A stretch of 64,000 bases of DNA from Rhyacichthys aspro (GCA_036850595.1 CM072160.1:682163-746162), one strand, 5' to 3'; numbered from the stretch's first letter, positions 14,101 through 29,100 are shown. A program made the numbers and translations. Notes: generated by a model from the letters alone, not told the origin.

Positions 14101-17100
14101 CATTTACGTCTGACCCAGAATCGAGCTGCACAGAGTTTAGTTTATTTCAGGTTTTTATGAAGAAGTGTTATTAATGACATAAACTAAAAGATGACAGCCT
14201 CCTCCATCACTGATTCTGACTCAGTCCACTTCACTTTCTGCTGTAAACACTGACCAAGAGCAAATACCAAATATTTAGCTCAACTTATTTGTGCGATAAA
14301 TCAACAGTAACTCAGGCCAGTCCCTGATCTCCCCTCACTCACCACATACTATCTGCACTCACACTGCCACAAGAGCCGAGCACCATTGTCTCACACTGAA
14401 ATCTACTTAAACAACTGTTCACTTTCAAATAACTCACACTAAATCCTAAGAGCCAGATCTACTAAACTTGAGTGGCCTTTTTACTCAAACTGACAGCAGC
14501 TCATTTCAATAACACTAAGTCAAGCAACGTGAATGTTTACACCAGAGAACTGAGGAAATACGCAGTATATGTTTTAAACAGTCGGCCATTCAGCATCATT
14601 TATGTGACTCATTAAAGCTGCAGGTTCTGATTAAGTTTTTTTGTCCCAGTCTCAGACTCCACTCTCCTCCAACAGCTTCTTTTGTTTAAAAAATACACTC
14701 AAACTGGACCAATTTTTCTCCACAAAATACTAATACATTACATTAAATCAAAGTTTAGAGCTGAGCTGAAACTTTTATCTTTGGAGTTTACCGTAGACTG
14801 TAGTGATCCTGGAATTGACCAATGGGAGCGCTCCTTTTTACCTGAAGTGAGCTGTGATTGGACAAAATCCTGCTGTGGACTGATCATTCTCATCTATTAA
14901 AATCCTTCATTATAAAGACTAGATCACGTCTTAAGGTCTCATTTTTTCAGATGATTCCTGTTACAATAAACTTTAGGAGATTACACTGAAAAACTAAATG
15001 AAACGGTAAAAAAATCAAGAAATGGCCTTTCAACCCAAGTTGAACTATGAATTCTGAACATGCTGGATGAACCTGCAGCAGGACGAGGGAGGGACACTAT
15101 CACACGCTTCTTACGTAAGTGATTTTAAGACTTCATTGGAGCATTAGAACAACACCTGAGGAATAGCACTACATTTGTGAGTCGCAAATGAAGCTGCATG
15201 CTCCTTTTAAATACTCTCCGCTCTAGTTTTTACAGTGAAATGGAAACCTTACCTGAGATTAACTGCTCTGCTGTACTTTATAACATATAGAAAATGCTGT
15301 ACACTACACAGATCTGGCCATAAATGTCCTGAATCCTCAGTGGGATCAACAGGAGTGAGAAAGTGTTGACAAAAATGTGAACCACAACCACAGTCTGGAT
15401 GTTTTATGGTTTACTTTTATAAACAGCAGCTCTGAGTCTGAGTCACAAGCCTTGAGCTAATTTATTGAGTGTAAATTACTCATAAAGTTAGCGGCTGGTT
15501 AAACCTCAGAGATCACAGAGCTGTTTCCAAAAGCAGTTAAATCACATGTGTCTGCACTGACCCCGCGGGACGAGGGCTAAACCTGCACGGGACGGTCTAA
15601 ATGAAGGGTCCTCAGAGGAATATGTACAGCAGAGTTTGACCTAATTACAACACAGAGACAGATGGACCGCATCAGGACTGAGTCTGACAGAACTGTAGAT
15701 AAACAACAGAGAACAGAGAGAGGAGCAGACCCAGAGATTAGTCCTGGTTTAGACCTGGTTTAGTCCTGGATTAGTCCTGGTTTAGACCTGGTTTAGTCCT
15801 GGATTAGACCTGGTTTAGACCTGGATTAGACCTGGTTTAGACCTGGTTTAGTCCTGGATTAGACCTGGTTTAGACCTGGTTTAGACCTGGATTAGACCTG
15901 GATTAGACCTGGTTTAGACCTGGTTTAGACCTGGATTAGTCCTGGTTTAGACCTGGATTAGTCCTGATTAGACCTGGTTCAGACTTTAATATTGATTTAT
16001 CTTGAGTGGAAGTTAGTATGAAAAGCATGAAGAGCATGAAAATGAACGGTCATGTGGTAATTGCAAAAATCTAAATATCATTTGCCCACCGTTGTGTTAC
16101 AACGTTTAAACAAGATGATTTTTGCAAATGTCATTTGACTGATGTGTGTGCTGTCAGTGAATGGGTAGAGAACATATTCAGCTGCTCTGTTTATTTGAGT
16201 CTCTGGAGGTTTAGGACTTATAACAGCACACGGGCCTGTGCTTCCTCATCAAAGACTGTTAAACTGACATCTACCACTCGTCTTCAGACCTGTCCCAAAC
16301 TTGATCTCACTGAAAGAATCTGCAGAGTTAAACAAAATACAACCAAAGTTTACTGTAAAAGAACAGAGTCTGATTAACGTCTGTTCTTAGATTAAAGCTC
16401 TGATAAATAACGCCCAGCCTGTCCATCCTGATTCTGTTTCTGTTCCGTAGAATTACTCAGTTTGATTTCCAGGAGGCGGGACAAACGGAGCAGATTAAAC
16501 CAATCAGAGAAAAGAGGCAAAAAGTCCGTCCAGTTTTAGATAAAACCATTAGAACTGGTCGATGTCGGGTTGGGTTAGACACAGGCTTAAAGTGTAGGGT
16601 TCAGACCCGACTTAAACCCGTTCGGAGAATGATGGTGTCTGGAGTTTTTCTGTGGAGCTGACTTCCTGATGTCGTCACCTGGGGGCGCTGCAGGAGTTAA
16701 ACCTGTGATAAATGTGAGCCATGTGTCTCTCTGCAGCGAGACCACATCAAAGGGGGACTGTTCTCCCACAATGCACTGCTCTTAGAGTGGATACAGGTGT
16801 GAAGGCAGCTGTACGTCCCGGGTCCCGGAGGGTTTATCGCATCACTTCCTGTTTACATCAAAGACTGAGTCGATGCATTAAACCTGCTCCAGGACCTCAC
16901 ACCTGTGTCTTAAAGGCACCGACAGGACTTTGGGAGCAGACAGGAGCAGCCCCACAGAATGAAAAACAGAGTTATCTTAACTCATCAACAAAAGTGATTA
17001 GTGCAGTATTGAAGCCTGTTATTAAGGTTTAAGACTTGTAAAGACTTTGTAAAGGATTTTTCTCGGTCTCAATCCCAAAAGGCTTTGGTATTTTGATATT

Positions 17101-20100
17101 TATAGATATAGACCAACCAAGACAAATTACATATTTTTCCTTGTGTGGAAAAACTTTTTTTTTTTCATTCATTTTCTTCTGCTTTATCCCGTTTTGGGGT
17201 CGCGGGGCTGGAGCCTATCCCAGCAGCTTTGGGTCTGAGAGGTTTCACCAACCATTCACTCTCAGTCACTAGGAATACTTTAGAGTTACCACTTAATCTA
17301 CACATACAGGTGTTGGGACGGAGGGAGGAACCTGGAGAGAACCCACGGAGACACGAGGAGGACAGACTCCAGAGAGACCAGAGTTAACCAGGTCTAAACC
17401 AGGTCTAAACCTGGACTAAACAAGGACTAAACCAGGTCTAAACCAGGTCTAAACCAGGTCTAAACCAGGTCTAAACAAGGACTAAACCAGGTCTAAACCA
17501 GGACTAAACCAGGACTAAACCAGGACTAAACCAGGTCTAAACCAGGACTAAACCAGGACTAAACCAGGACTAAACCAGGTCTAAACCTGGACTAAACAAG
17601 GACTAAACCAGGTCTAAACCAGGTCTAAACCAGGTCTAAACCAGGACTAAACCAGGACTAAACCAGGTCTAAACAAGGACTAAACCAGGTCTAAACCAGG
17701 ACTAAACCAGGACTAAACCAGGACTAAACCAGGTCTAAACCTGGACTAAACCAGGACTAAACCAGGACTAAACCAGGTCTAAACCAGGACTAAACCAGGT
17801 CTAAACCAGGACTAAACCAGGTCTAAACCAGGACTAAACAAGGACTAAACCAGGTCTAAACAAGGACTAAACCAGGTCTAAACCAGGACTAAACCAGGAC
17901 TAAACCAGGACTAAACCAGGTCTAAACCTGGACTAAACCAGGACTAAACCAGGACTAAACCAGGTCTAAACCAGGACTAAACCAGGTCTAAACCAGGACT
18001 AAACCAGGTCTAAACCAGGACTAAACTAAGACTAAACCAGGACTGAACCAGGATTAAAGGCAAGACTGATAGTGAGAAGAAACCGTGTTCTGTTGAGACA
18101 AAAGACTAACATCTGAAACACTGAACTACTTTAATGTAAAGTGTGTGTCTACAGAAGCCTCAGAGGGACAAACTTTACAAACTCAGTGGGTTTGTAAAGG
18201 TCTGTGTCTAATCAACTTAATGCTGTTGTTGGAACTCACAGACTCTGAACCCGGACTTCGTGTCGTCGATGCTCCTCTGCTCGCCGCCGCCGCCGCCGCC
18301 GCTGGAAAGCGTGGTGACATTTCCTCGCTCGCAGTAGTTTACGCAGCGCTCCTGAACGCACCGCACCTTGCATATGCTCGGCGTGAACATCACCTGAACG
18401 CGCTCGCCTCCCGCGTCCTGCCTCTGTCCGTCCGCTGCGTCCAAAAAACAACAGAAGAAAAGCGAACAGACGAGCGAGAAGGGCTGCATGTTTCACAGTT
18501 TCATCGTCAATAAACAACGTCCGACTCGTTTTAAAGGAAAAAAGTGAAAGGAAGGAAGGAAGTGTAAAGCTGTAGAGCGGGAGAGAACATGAACGCCGCG
18601 CCTCAGAGTGTTTGGTTTGAGAGATAATTGAAAGCAGCGGCCGGGCTCGGGTCCAAACTAAATGTTTCGCAGGGATCTCTCTCTCCTTCTTTCTCTCTTT
18701 CTTAACTGAGCGTGTGCAGGACGGCGGCCGATGATGCAACTGCTCTGGGCTCCGGTTCCTCGGGACAGAGCTGCTCTACAGTCCTCCAGCCACAGACACT
18801 GCACAGGCTTTTAACAGATTTCAGCAAAGGCTCAGGGCTTAGTTAAAGGTGCAGCGTGTAAAAAGCTGAACAAAGAGAAAACTCAATAGAAAGTATCCAC
18901 TGGAGACTTTTTGACCCTGATCTCCAACATTTATAAAGTCTGAGGTGGACCTGGTTCAGCCATAAGAGAAACATTAGAGTTTAGCAGCTCTTGGATCCAT
19001 CCACGTTTTAAAAGAGTCACAGTAAACAAATAATCTGAGGTTTTACTCTGGTCCAGATCCAGAAAGGATGTAAAACTCTGTCTTAGGGCTCGATTTTTCC
19101 ACTGGATTTGACCAAAAACCACAGACTGCACCTTTAATCAACAGTGATTACTCACACTGGACACTCCTGCCTCCGTTCTTTTATAGTTTAATTTGCACAA
19201 AATATGGTTGAATTGGTGAATATGCCTTAAGCAGGTTTCAAACAGTGATGGATGTGTTTTGAGATTTAGTTTTATTTGAGTTTATTTGAATTTTGTGTGG
19301 GTTTAGTTTGGGGTTTACCTTCAGGAAATCTCAGCCCAATCCAAATAGTTTAATGTCCATTTTGTTCCAGACTCTAAATGGTTTAGACCAGATACAAACC
19401 TCTGATTGAGATGATATTTAAAATGTAAACGTGGGCAGTTTTAGATAATTAATTAAGATAGACAGAAAAACAATGTCTGAACCTCTGTAGAAAATATATA
19501 TAAACTTAGTCTGCATAAAACCCTCATAAAACTGGGTCTGCAGTGATATACAGCTCCTGACTGTGATGAGGAAAACAGCTCCAGAATATATAGATCTAGG
19601 TTAGATACAGGCGATAAAACACAGCGTCTACTTTAGATTTAATGCACAAATAAGTTAAATATTCAGTATTTGGACTTGGTCAGTGTTTATGTCAGAGGAA
19701 GAAGCCTTGGTCTTAGCCAGTTGTCAACACAAAGGACCTGGACTGAGTTCTTCTCCAGGATGTGATACGAGAGCTTCAAAAACGTCCGTCCCCTTTAAAC
19801 TCAGGAGGAAAATGGTGAACTACAGATACATTCACATTGATTCAAGTAGAACAAAGACTGATTTATTTCTACTGATGATAAAGAAACGTGGAGTCTGGAT
19901 CCTATATTTTCATGTGTTTATGTGTGGGACTAAAGCTTATGTCGATTATACTCAGTTCATACTGTGTTTTATTGAGGGGTTCATAAGTAAACCTACTCTG
20001 CTTTGCCTCTGTGCCATTTTTAATCAGGTTCTGTTCTGAAATGGTGACAGAATTCAACCATAAACAGCTCCGGGTCCAGTCTGTCAGAGCCGATGATGGA

Positions 20101-23100
20101 TGAGTGTTTGTGGCTGTTTTTGAATGAGCTCATGTCCTTAACAACGCGACGGGCTGCCAACCTGCCTCCGACACACTTAAGATTTATTTAAAGTGTGCCT
20201 TTGTTCGAGGTAAACGCTGGACTGAGGTGAAATCATTCATTCCCATGTCTTGAGCTCTGTGTATATGACATGTGACTGCTGTTGGATGCAGAGAACATGT
20301 CGTACACAAACATTTTCCTGCAGTGTTGCTGAGTGTGTGACCCTTTTAAAACATGCGCTCATCTAAATGTCTGCAGTTGAACATACTTTAAGAGCATACA
20401 CTAAACAAGACTGCTTTGAGTTGGCCTAACATACATTTTTATGTCAAAGAAGATGTCCCTGAACAGATGTTTCTTAAGATTAAAGCTCCAGTCCATGATT
20501 TTTAAAAAATAAAACCAGACCAGTGTTTCCTCCAAAATACTAATCCATTTGACCAAACTGAAGTTTAGAGTTTAGCGTTAGCTTAGCTGTGACTTCAGCG
20601 TCAGGACGACAATTATCTCCTCCTCGTTAAACATTACGTGATTGAATTGACAGTATTTATCTGTGTTTTACGTTGTCTCCCTTTTCTCTGTTGATGCTTT
20701 TCTTTTTTCAGCTGTTTCTCTGTTAAAGACATATTCAGCTGAAAATACACTTTATCTGCAGCTGTTAAACTTCCTGGAACGTCATGTGACAAGTGTCGAC
20801 CAATGGGAGCGCTCCTTTTTGGAGCATGTGATTGTCCAAGGTTTTCTGTTCCTGAATAGAGGTTCTCATCTATTACAATCTCTTACAATAAACACTAGAT
20901 GGATCATAAAGACTGTTATTACACAAATGAATGATTTTACAATAAACTATTTGGGTTTAAACCATTTTCACAACGAGAAGAAAAAATATCAGGTACAGTC
21001 TGTTTCACAGATTGGACAAAAACACAGATGTTGCTGTTGTCACAAACAGATATGAAAGTGATAAAAAAAAAGAGAGAGAACATAATAGGAATATAGTCAG
21101 GCCTAGTTTGTGTTGGAGAGTTTGAAATAAGGCTTTAGCATCGTTTTTGCTTCGTGGACACTGCCATGAGACGGAACCAGAGCTGTCAGATTTCACAGCT
21201 CTCAATCTGATCAAACGGAGACACTCGTTCTTTTTAGCTTTAAATCAGAGCGACTTCTCACACAGTTTTTGACATGTTTTACTCTCAATATGGGATTTGT
21301 ATCTAATGTTTTTCTTATAATTTCTTCTCTGAATGTGTACGTTCACTTCTGTTTCTTTTTCAACAGTAAACTCACTGCAGACAAGTCAAACCTGAGCTGG
21401 TGCCTCTCTGTGAGTGGAAGCTCTTCTCACTGATTGGACCAGAGGTCGCCGTGGAGACGTCGCTGAGGCGTCCTCCCGCTGCCGTCGAAACGCCGAAAGG
21501 CGTCCCTCCCTCGCCGTCGGAGAGGATGAGCGTGCGCGACCAGCGCTCCTTCTCGATGGTCTCAAGTGGAGGAGGCCGGCCATTTTGCTCCCTCTTCCTC
21601 CAACGGCCTTCCTAAGAGAACGGACTGGACCTCCTTCACACTGGAACCAGAAAGCACTGAGAAAGACCGGACTGAACCAGGAAGACCCTGACTGAACCAG
21701 GACTGGACCTCCCCACACTGAACGAGAAAGACCAGAGAAAGACCGGACTGAACCAGAGGAAGACCTGACTCTGAACCAGGACTGGACCTCCCTCACACTG
21801 GAACGAGACCAGAGACCAGCACGGACTGAAACCAGTGGAAGACCTCACTGAACCAGGACTGGACCTCCNNNNNNNNNNNNNNNNNNNNNNNNNNNNNNNN
21901 NNNNNNNNNNNNNNNNNNNNNNNNNNNNNNNNNNNNNNNNNNNNNNNNNNNNNNNNNNNNNNNNNNNNAACCAGGTCTAAACCAGGTCTAAACAAGGACT
22001 AAACCAGGTCTAAAACCAGGACTAAACCAGGACTAAAACCAGGACTAAACCAGGATCTAAACCAGGACTAAACCAGGACTAAACCAGGTCTGAACCAGGT
22101 CTAAAACCAGGACTAAACCAGGACTAAACCAGGTCTAAACCAGGTCTAAACCAGGTCTAAACCAGGACTAAACCAGACCTAAACCAGGCTAAAACAAGGT
22201 CTAAACCAGGACTAAACCAGGACTAACCAGGACTAAACCAGGACTAAACCAGGTCTAACCAGGTCTAAACCAGGACTAAACCAGGACTAAACCAGGTCTA
22301 AACCAGGACTAAACCAGGTCTAACCAGGACTAAACCAGGTCTAACCAGGACTAAACAAGGACTAAACCAGGTCTAAAACCAGGACTAAACAGACTCAACA
22401 GGCCCAAACCAGGTCTAAACCAGGACTAAACCAGGACTAAACTAGGACTAAACCAGTTCTAAACTCCCCCCCCCCCCGGGACTAAACCAGGACTAAACCA
22501 GGACTAAACCAGGTCTAAACCAGGACTAAACCAGGTTCAAACCAGGACTAAACCAGGTCTAAACCAGGACTAAACTAAGACTAAACCAGGACTGAAACCA
22601 GGACTAAAGGCAAGACCGATATAGTGAGAAGAAACCCGTGTTCTGTTGAAACAAAAGACTTAACATCTGAACACTGAACTACTTTAATGTAAAGTGTGTG
22701 TCTACAGAAGCCTCAGAGGGACAAACTTTACAAACTCAGTGGGTTTGTAAAGGTCTGTGTCTAATCAACTTAATGCTGTTGTTGGAACTCACAGACTCTG
22801 AACCCGACTTCGTGTCGTCGATGCCCCCCTGCTGCCGCGCGCCGCCGCTCGCTGGAAGCGGTGACATTTCCGTCGCAGTAGTTTACGCAGCGCTCCTGAA
22901 CGCACCGCACCTTGCATATGCTCGGCGTGAACATCACCTGAACGCGCTCGCCTCCCGCTCTGCTCTGTCCGTCCGCTGCGTCCAAAAAACAACAGAAGAA
23001 AAGCGAACAGACGAGCGAGAAGGGCTGCATGTTTCACAGTTTCATCGTCAATAAACAACGTCCGACTCGTTTTAAAGGAAAAAAGTGAAAGGAAGGAAGG

Positions 23101-26100
23101 AAGTGTAAAGCTGTAGAGCGGGAGAGAACATGAACGCCGCGCCTCAGAGTGTTTGGTTTGAGAGATAATTGAAAGCAGCGGCCGGGCTCGGGTCCAAACT
23201 AAATGTTTCGCAGGGATCTCTCTCTCCTTCTTTCTCTCTTTCTTAACTGAGCGTGTGCAGGACGGCGGCCGATGATGCAACTGCTCTGGGCTCCGGTTCC
23301 TCGGGACAGAGCTGCTCTACAGTCCTCCAGCCACAGACACTGCACAGGCTTTTAACAGATTTCAGCAAAGGCTCAGGGCTTAGTTAAAGGTGCAGCGTGT
23401 AAAAAGCTGAACAAAGAGAAAACTCAATAGAAAGTATCCACTGGAGACTTTTTGACCCTGATCTCCAACATTTATAAAGTCTGAGGTGGACCTGGTTCAG
23501 CCATAAGAGAAACATTAGAGTTTAGCAGCTCTTGGATCCATCCACGTTTTAAAAGAGTCACAGTAAACAAATAATCTGAGGTTTTACTCTGGTCCAGATC
23601 CAGAAAGGATGTAAAACTCTGTCTTAGGGCTCGATTTTTCCACTGGATTTGACCAAAAACCAGACTGCACCTTTAATCAACAGTGATTACTCACACTGGA
23701 CACTCCTGCCTCCGGTTCTTTATAGTTTAATTTGCACAAAATATGGTTGAATTGGTGAATATGCCTTAAGCAGGTTTCAAACAGTGATGGATGTGTTTTG
23801 AGATTTAGTTTTATTTGAGTTTATTTGAATTTTGTGTGGGTTTAGTTTGGGGTTTACCTTCAGGAAATCTCAGCCCAATCCAAATAGTTTAATGTCCATT
23901 TTGTTCCAGACTCTAAATGGTTTAGACCAGATACAAACCTCTGATTGAGATGATATTTAAAATGTAAACGTGGGCAGTTTTAGATAATTAATTAAGATAG
24001 ACAGAAAAACAATGTCTGAACCTCTGTAGAAAATATATATAAACTTAGTCTGCATAAAACCCTCATAAAACTGGGTCTGCAGTGATATACAGCTCCTGAC
24101 TGTGATGAGGAAAACAGCTCCAGAATATATAGATCTAGGTTAGATACAGGCCATAAAACACAGTGTCTACTTTAGATTTATTGCACAAATAAGTTAAATA
24201 TTCAGTATTTGGACTTGGTCAGTGTTTATGTCAGAGGAAGAAGCCTTGGTCTTAGCCAGTTGTCAACACAAAGGACCTGGACTGAGTTCTTCTCCAGGAT
24301 GTGATACGAGAGCTTCAAAAACGTCCGTCCCCTTTAAACTCAGGAGGAAAATGGTGAACTACAGATACATTCACATTGATTCAAGTAGAACAAAGACTGA
24401 TTTATTTCTACTGATGATAAAGAAACGTGGAGTCTGGATCCTATATTTTCATGTGTTTATGTGTGGGACTAAAGCTTATGTCGATTATACTCAGTTCATA
24501 CTGTGTTTTATTGAGGGGTTCATAAGTAAACCTACTCTGCTTTGCCTCTGTGCCATTTTTAATCAGGTTCTGTTCTGAAATGGTGACAGAATTCAACCAT
24601 AAACAGCTCCGGGTCCAGTCTGTCAGAGCCGATGATGGATGAGTGTTTGTGGCTGTTTTTGAATGAGCTCATGTCCTTAACAACGCGACGGGCTGCCAAC
24701 CTGCCTCCGACACACTTAAGATTTATTTAAAGTGTGCCTTTGTTCGAGGTAAACGCTGGACTGAGGTGAAATCATTCATTCCCATGTCTTGAGCTCTGTG
24801 TATATGACATGTGACTGCTGTTGGATGCAGAGAACATGTCGTACACAAACATTTTCCTGCAGTGTTCCTGAGTGTGTGACCCTTTTAAAACATGCGCTCA
24901 TCTAAATGTCTGCAGTTGAACATACTTTAAGAACATACACTAAACAACATACATTTTTATGTCAAAGAAGATGTCCCTGAACAGATGTTTCTTAAGATTA
25001 AAGCTCCAGTCCATGATTTTTTAAAAATAAATACCAGACCAGTTTTTCCTCCAAAATACTAATCCATTTGACCAAACTGAAGTTTAGAGTTTAGCGTTAG
25101 CTTAGCTGTGACTTCAGCGTCAGGACGACAATTATCTCCTCCTCGTTAAACATTACGTGATTGAATTGACAGTATTTATCTGTGTTTTACGTTGTCTCCC
25201 TTTTCTCTGTTGATGCTTTTCTTTTTTCAGCTGTTTCTCTGTTAAAAGACATATTCAGCTGAAAATACACTTTATCTGCAGCTATTAAACTTCCTGGAAC
25301 GTCATGTGACAAGTGTCGACCAATGGGAGCGCTCCTTTTTGGAGCATGTGATTGTCCAAGGTTTTCTGTTCCTGAATAGAGGTTCTCATCTATTACAATC
25401 TCTTACAATAAACAGGAGATGGATCAGAAAGACTGTTTTTACACTAATTATTGATTTTACAATAAACTATTTGGGTTTAAACCATTTTCACAACGAGAAG
25501 AAAAAATATCAGGTACGATCTGTTTCACAGATTGGACAAAAACACAGATGTTGCTGTTGTCACAAACAGATATGAAAGTGATAAAAAAGAGAGACAACAT
25601 AATAGGAATAGAGTCAGGCCTAGTTTGTGTTGGAGAGTTTGAAATAAGGCTTTAGCATCGTTTTTGCTTTGTGGACACTGCCATGAGACGGAACCAGAGC
25701 TGTCAGATTTCACAGCTCTCAATCTGATCAAACGGAGATACTCTCAATATGGGATTTTTATCAAACCTGAGCTGGTGCCTCTCTGTGAGTGGAAGCTCTT
25801 CTCACTGATTGGACCAGAGGTCGCCGTGGAGACGTCGCTGAGGCGTCCTCCCGTCGCCGTGGAGACGTCGCCGAGGCGTCCTCCCGTCGCCGTGGAGACA
25901 GAGCGGCGCCGCCCGCGCTCCTTCTCGATGTGTCTCATGAGGAGGGCGGCCATTTTGTCTCCTCTTCCTCCAACGGCCTTCCTCAAGAGAACGGACTGGA
26001 CCTCCCTCACACTGGAACGAGAAAGACCAGAGAAAGACCGGACTGAACCAGAGGAAGACCTGACTGAACCAGGACTGGACCTCCCTCACACTGGAACGAG

Positions 26101-29100
26101 AAAGACCAGAGAAAGACCGGACTGAACCAGAGGAAGACCTGACTGAACCAGGACTGGACCTCCCTCACACTGGAACGAGAAAGACCAGAGAAAGACCGGA
26201 CTGAACCAGAGGAAGACCTGACTGAACCAGGACTGGACCTCCCTCACACTGGAACGAGAAAGACCAGAGAAAGACCGGACTGAACCAGAGGAAGACCTGA
26301 CTGAACCAGGACTGGACCTCCCTCACACTGGAACGAGAAAGACCAGAGAAAGACCGGACTGAACCAGGACTGGACCTCCCTCACACTGGAACGAGAAAGA
26401 CCAGAGAAAGACCGTACTGAACCAGAGGAAGACCTGACTGAACCAGGACTGGACCTCCCTCACACTGGAACGAGAAAGACCAGAGAAAGACTGGACTGAA
26501 CCAAAGAAAGACCAGACTGGACCAGAGAAAGACCTGACTGAACCAGAGAAAGACCAGACTGAACCAGAGAAAGACTGGACTAAAACAGGACTGAATCAGG
26601 ACTAGAACAGACCTGAACCAGGTCTAGACCAGACTGGACCAGGACCAGTGCGAACTATGCTGTAAAAGTGTAAAGTTGTTGTTTTTGTAAAAAGCCTGAT
26701 CCTGTGTTTATTTCCAGATTAGAGCAGAACAAAAACACAGCTTTATCATCAGTTCTGATACAGTCTGGACCCACAGAGACTCAGAGACACACAGACGCCT
26801 CGCTCTGAGCTCACTCTCACAAAAACACACTACGGCTGCTCAACTGTAGCAGCGCCCCCTGGTGGACAGAGGGTTAACACTGGAAGAGTTTAGAAACACA
26901 GGATATTCAGGGACGGGCAAAAACAGCACAGGTATTTATTCATTAAAGCTACTGTAAGTTTGACATAAATGGTTTAAACTCACATGAATTTACAGGAAAA
27001 AAGACACCCAGAAGTCTGTTCAGTGACTTTAAAACACAAAATCTGTATTAAATACAAGGAGCAGACACAGAACAGCACCAGGCCCAGTGTTTAAAGCTCA
27101 AAGACATGTGGAGTTTAGAGTATTCAGAGGCTTCTGGAAACAAAACACAAAACTGGATTTAATAAAGTGAGGAACTGATATTGAGCAGATTTCGTCCAGC
27201 TTTGGTCAGAGCCGTGTCTGAACCTGTCACAGGAGAAAGTATCGGAGCATCTTCCCACACTGACCACTGACCTCCACCTTCCACATCTGACCTTTGACAT
27301 TTGCCCTCTGCGTGTTTACCAAACAAACCATAAAAATCGTAAATCCTCTTTTCATTCAAACCTGTTTCTGACAGAGCTGAGGCCAGTGGTTTTTACTAAA
27401 TATTCATGTTTTAAATGAATAAGTGTCTCTCTTCGAGTCCGTAATGGTCTGAAGTTGTATTAGAATCAGAGTCAGTCGCCACCTGCTGTTTTCAGACAGA
27501 ACTGCAGTGAGATGAACTGGCTTCAATCAAAGACGTTTATTTGTGGATATTCTTTAAGTCATTTAGAGTCAATAACATATAATTGTATGTTTAAAGTATT
27601 TTAGAACACGATGTTGTAAAGTCATTTTCATCAGATCATTTTTAACACGTTCATTCAGTCCAAAATGAAAATGTAATGAGACGAATGTGACTCACCTCAG
27701 AGTTTGTTTCTTCTTCTCTTCCTCGTCCTTCGTCCTGTTCTCCTGTTTCCCATCATGCACCTCCCGCCGCGTCTCCGGACTCACCGTCGTCTTCAGACTC
27801 AGTCCGTCCTCATCTGTCCTGAGGAAACATGGACTCGGTTTACAGGAGACCCAAAACCTTGTCCACACTAACACAGAACATAATCACATCTGACTAGTTT
27901 TGATTTCTGGAGCTGAAACAGAGACAGTCCAGTTTGTGTTGGAGTGTGGACAGTTCCAACCTTTCAGCAGCAGCAGGGTTGTCTTCAGGGACCAGTGAGA
28001 CGTCGTTTGTTGCAGGTGTTTTGTTGGAGTTAAATCCTACGTTCGAACCCGAAGACGAAGCCGCGGGACGGACCGACCCGAGCGGCGCCGTCACCGCGGA
28101 CGACTGACAGCGGTCGCCGTAGAAACCGGGACGACACAAACAACGGTCGGACGACCAGCAGGTGGCGCCGTTACGGCAACGAGGAAGACATCGAGCTGAA
28201 ACCAAACACACCACAAGAGGTTTCAGACATTTATGAAGAATCGAGGTTCTTCTGTGTCACTGACACCCACGGCCCGGGGGCCAAATACGGCCCTTTGAAA
28301 GGGTTTATGTGGCCTTCTAGATCTTAACCTACCACTACCTACTACACTGAAATCCAACTAAAACCTGTTCAAATCCAACTAAAACCTGTTCAAATCCAAC
28401 TAAAACCTGTTCAAATCTAACTGAAACCTGTTCAAATCCAACTAAAACCTGTTCAAATCCAACTAAAACCTGTTCAAATCCAACTGAAACCTGTTGAAAT
28501 CCGTCTAAAATCTGTACAAAATCTGAGTAAAACCTTTTCACAAATGAAGATAAAACTTTAATCTCCATCTTCAGCCGCTGAAAGGATTCTTATGTTTTAT
28601 AATCCTCTAAATACAGATATAATATAAATACTGATCCCGTTGGGGAGTATTTTGGGGAGTATTTTGGGGAGTATTTTGGGGAGTATTTTGGGGAGTATTT
28701 TGGGGAGTATTTTGGGGAGTATTTTGGGGAGTATTTTGGGGAGTGGGCCGGTGTTTCAGTCGGGACCCTCCTCTTCTCAAAGTGAGTTACATAATGAGGG
28801 TCTGATGTGGGGGGGCAGAGTCGGGGTAAATCCCTTCAGTCGGGTCTGTCCGGTCTTTAATCCCAGTCTTTAATCCCAGTCTATTCACATCTCACAGACC
28901 ACTCTGAACACAGTCAGAGACCCAGTAAGACCAGACCTAGACCAGACCCAGTAAGACCAGACCTAGACCAGACCCAGTAAGACCAGACCTAGACCAGACC
29001 CAGTAAGACCAGACCTAGACCAGACCCAGTAAGACCAGACCTAGACCAGACCCAGTAAGACCCAGACCCAGACCCTGTAAGACCCAGACCCTGTAAGACC

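Larger units (their letters stand above)
17388..21868. repeat. Left copy of a 4.4-kb near-duplicate abutting a gap
   Basis: Aligns along its length with 21969-26200 at an offset of about 4.52-4.54 kb. It covers the minisatellite, the LTBP1 short-form exon, its upstream region and the start of a CCAGAGAAAGACCGGACTG array. Long stretches (for example 18490-20900) are near identical, while GC-rich and repeat parts differ by small indels. The copy also has about 150 bp near 21225-21385 that the right copy lacks. Confidence 0.85.

Noticed and set aside
21386..21796. Minus-strand Arg/Ser-rich frame near the LTBP1 short-form region
   Set aside because: Not maintained in the duplicate at 25744-26010, no cysteine module and no splice sites.
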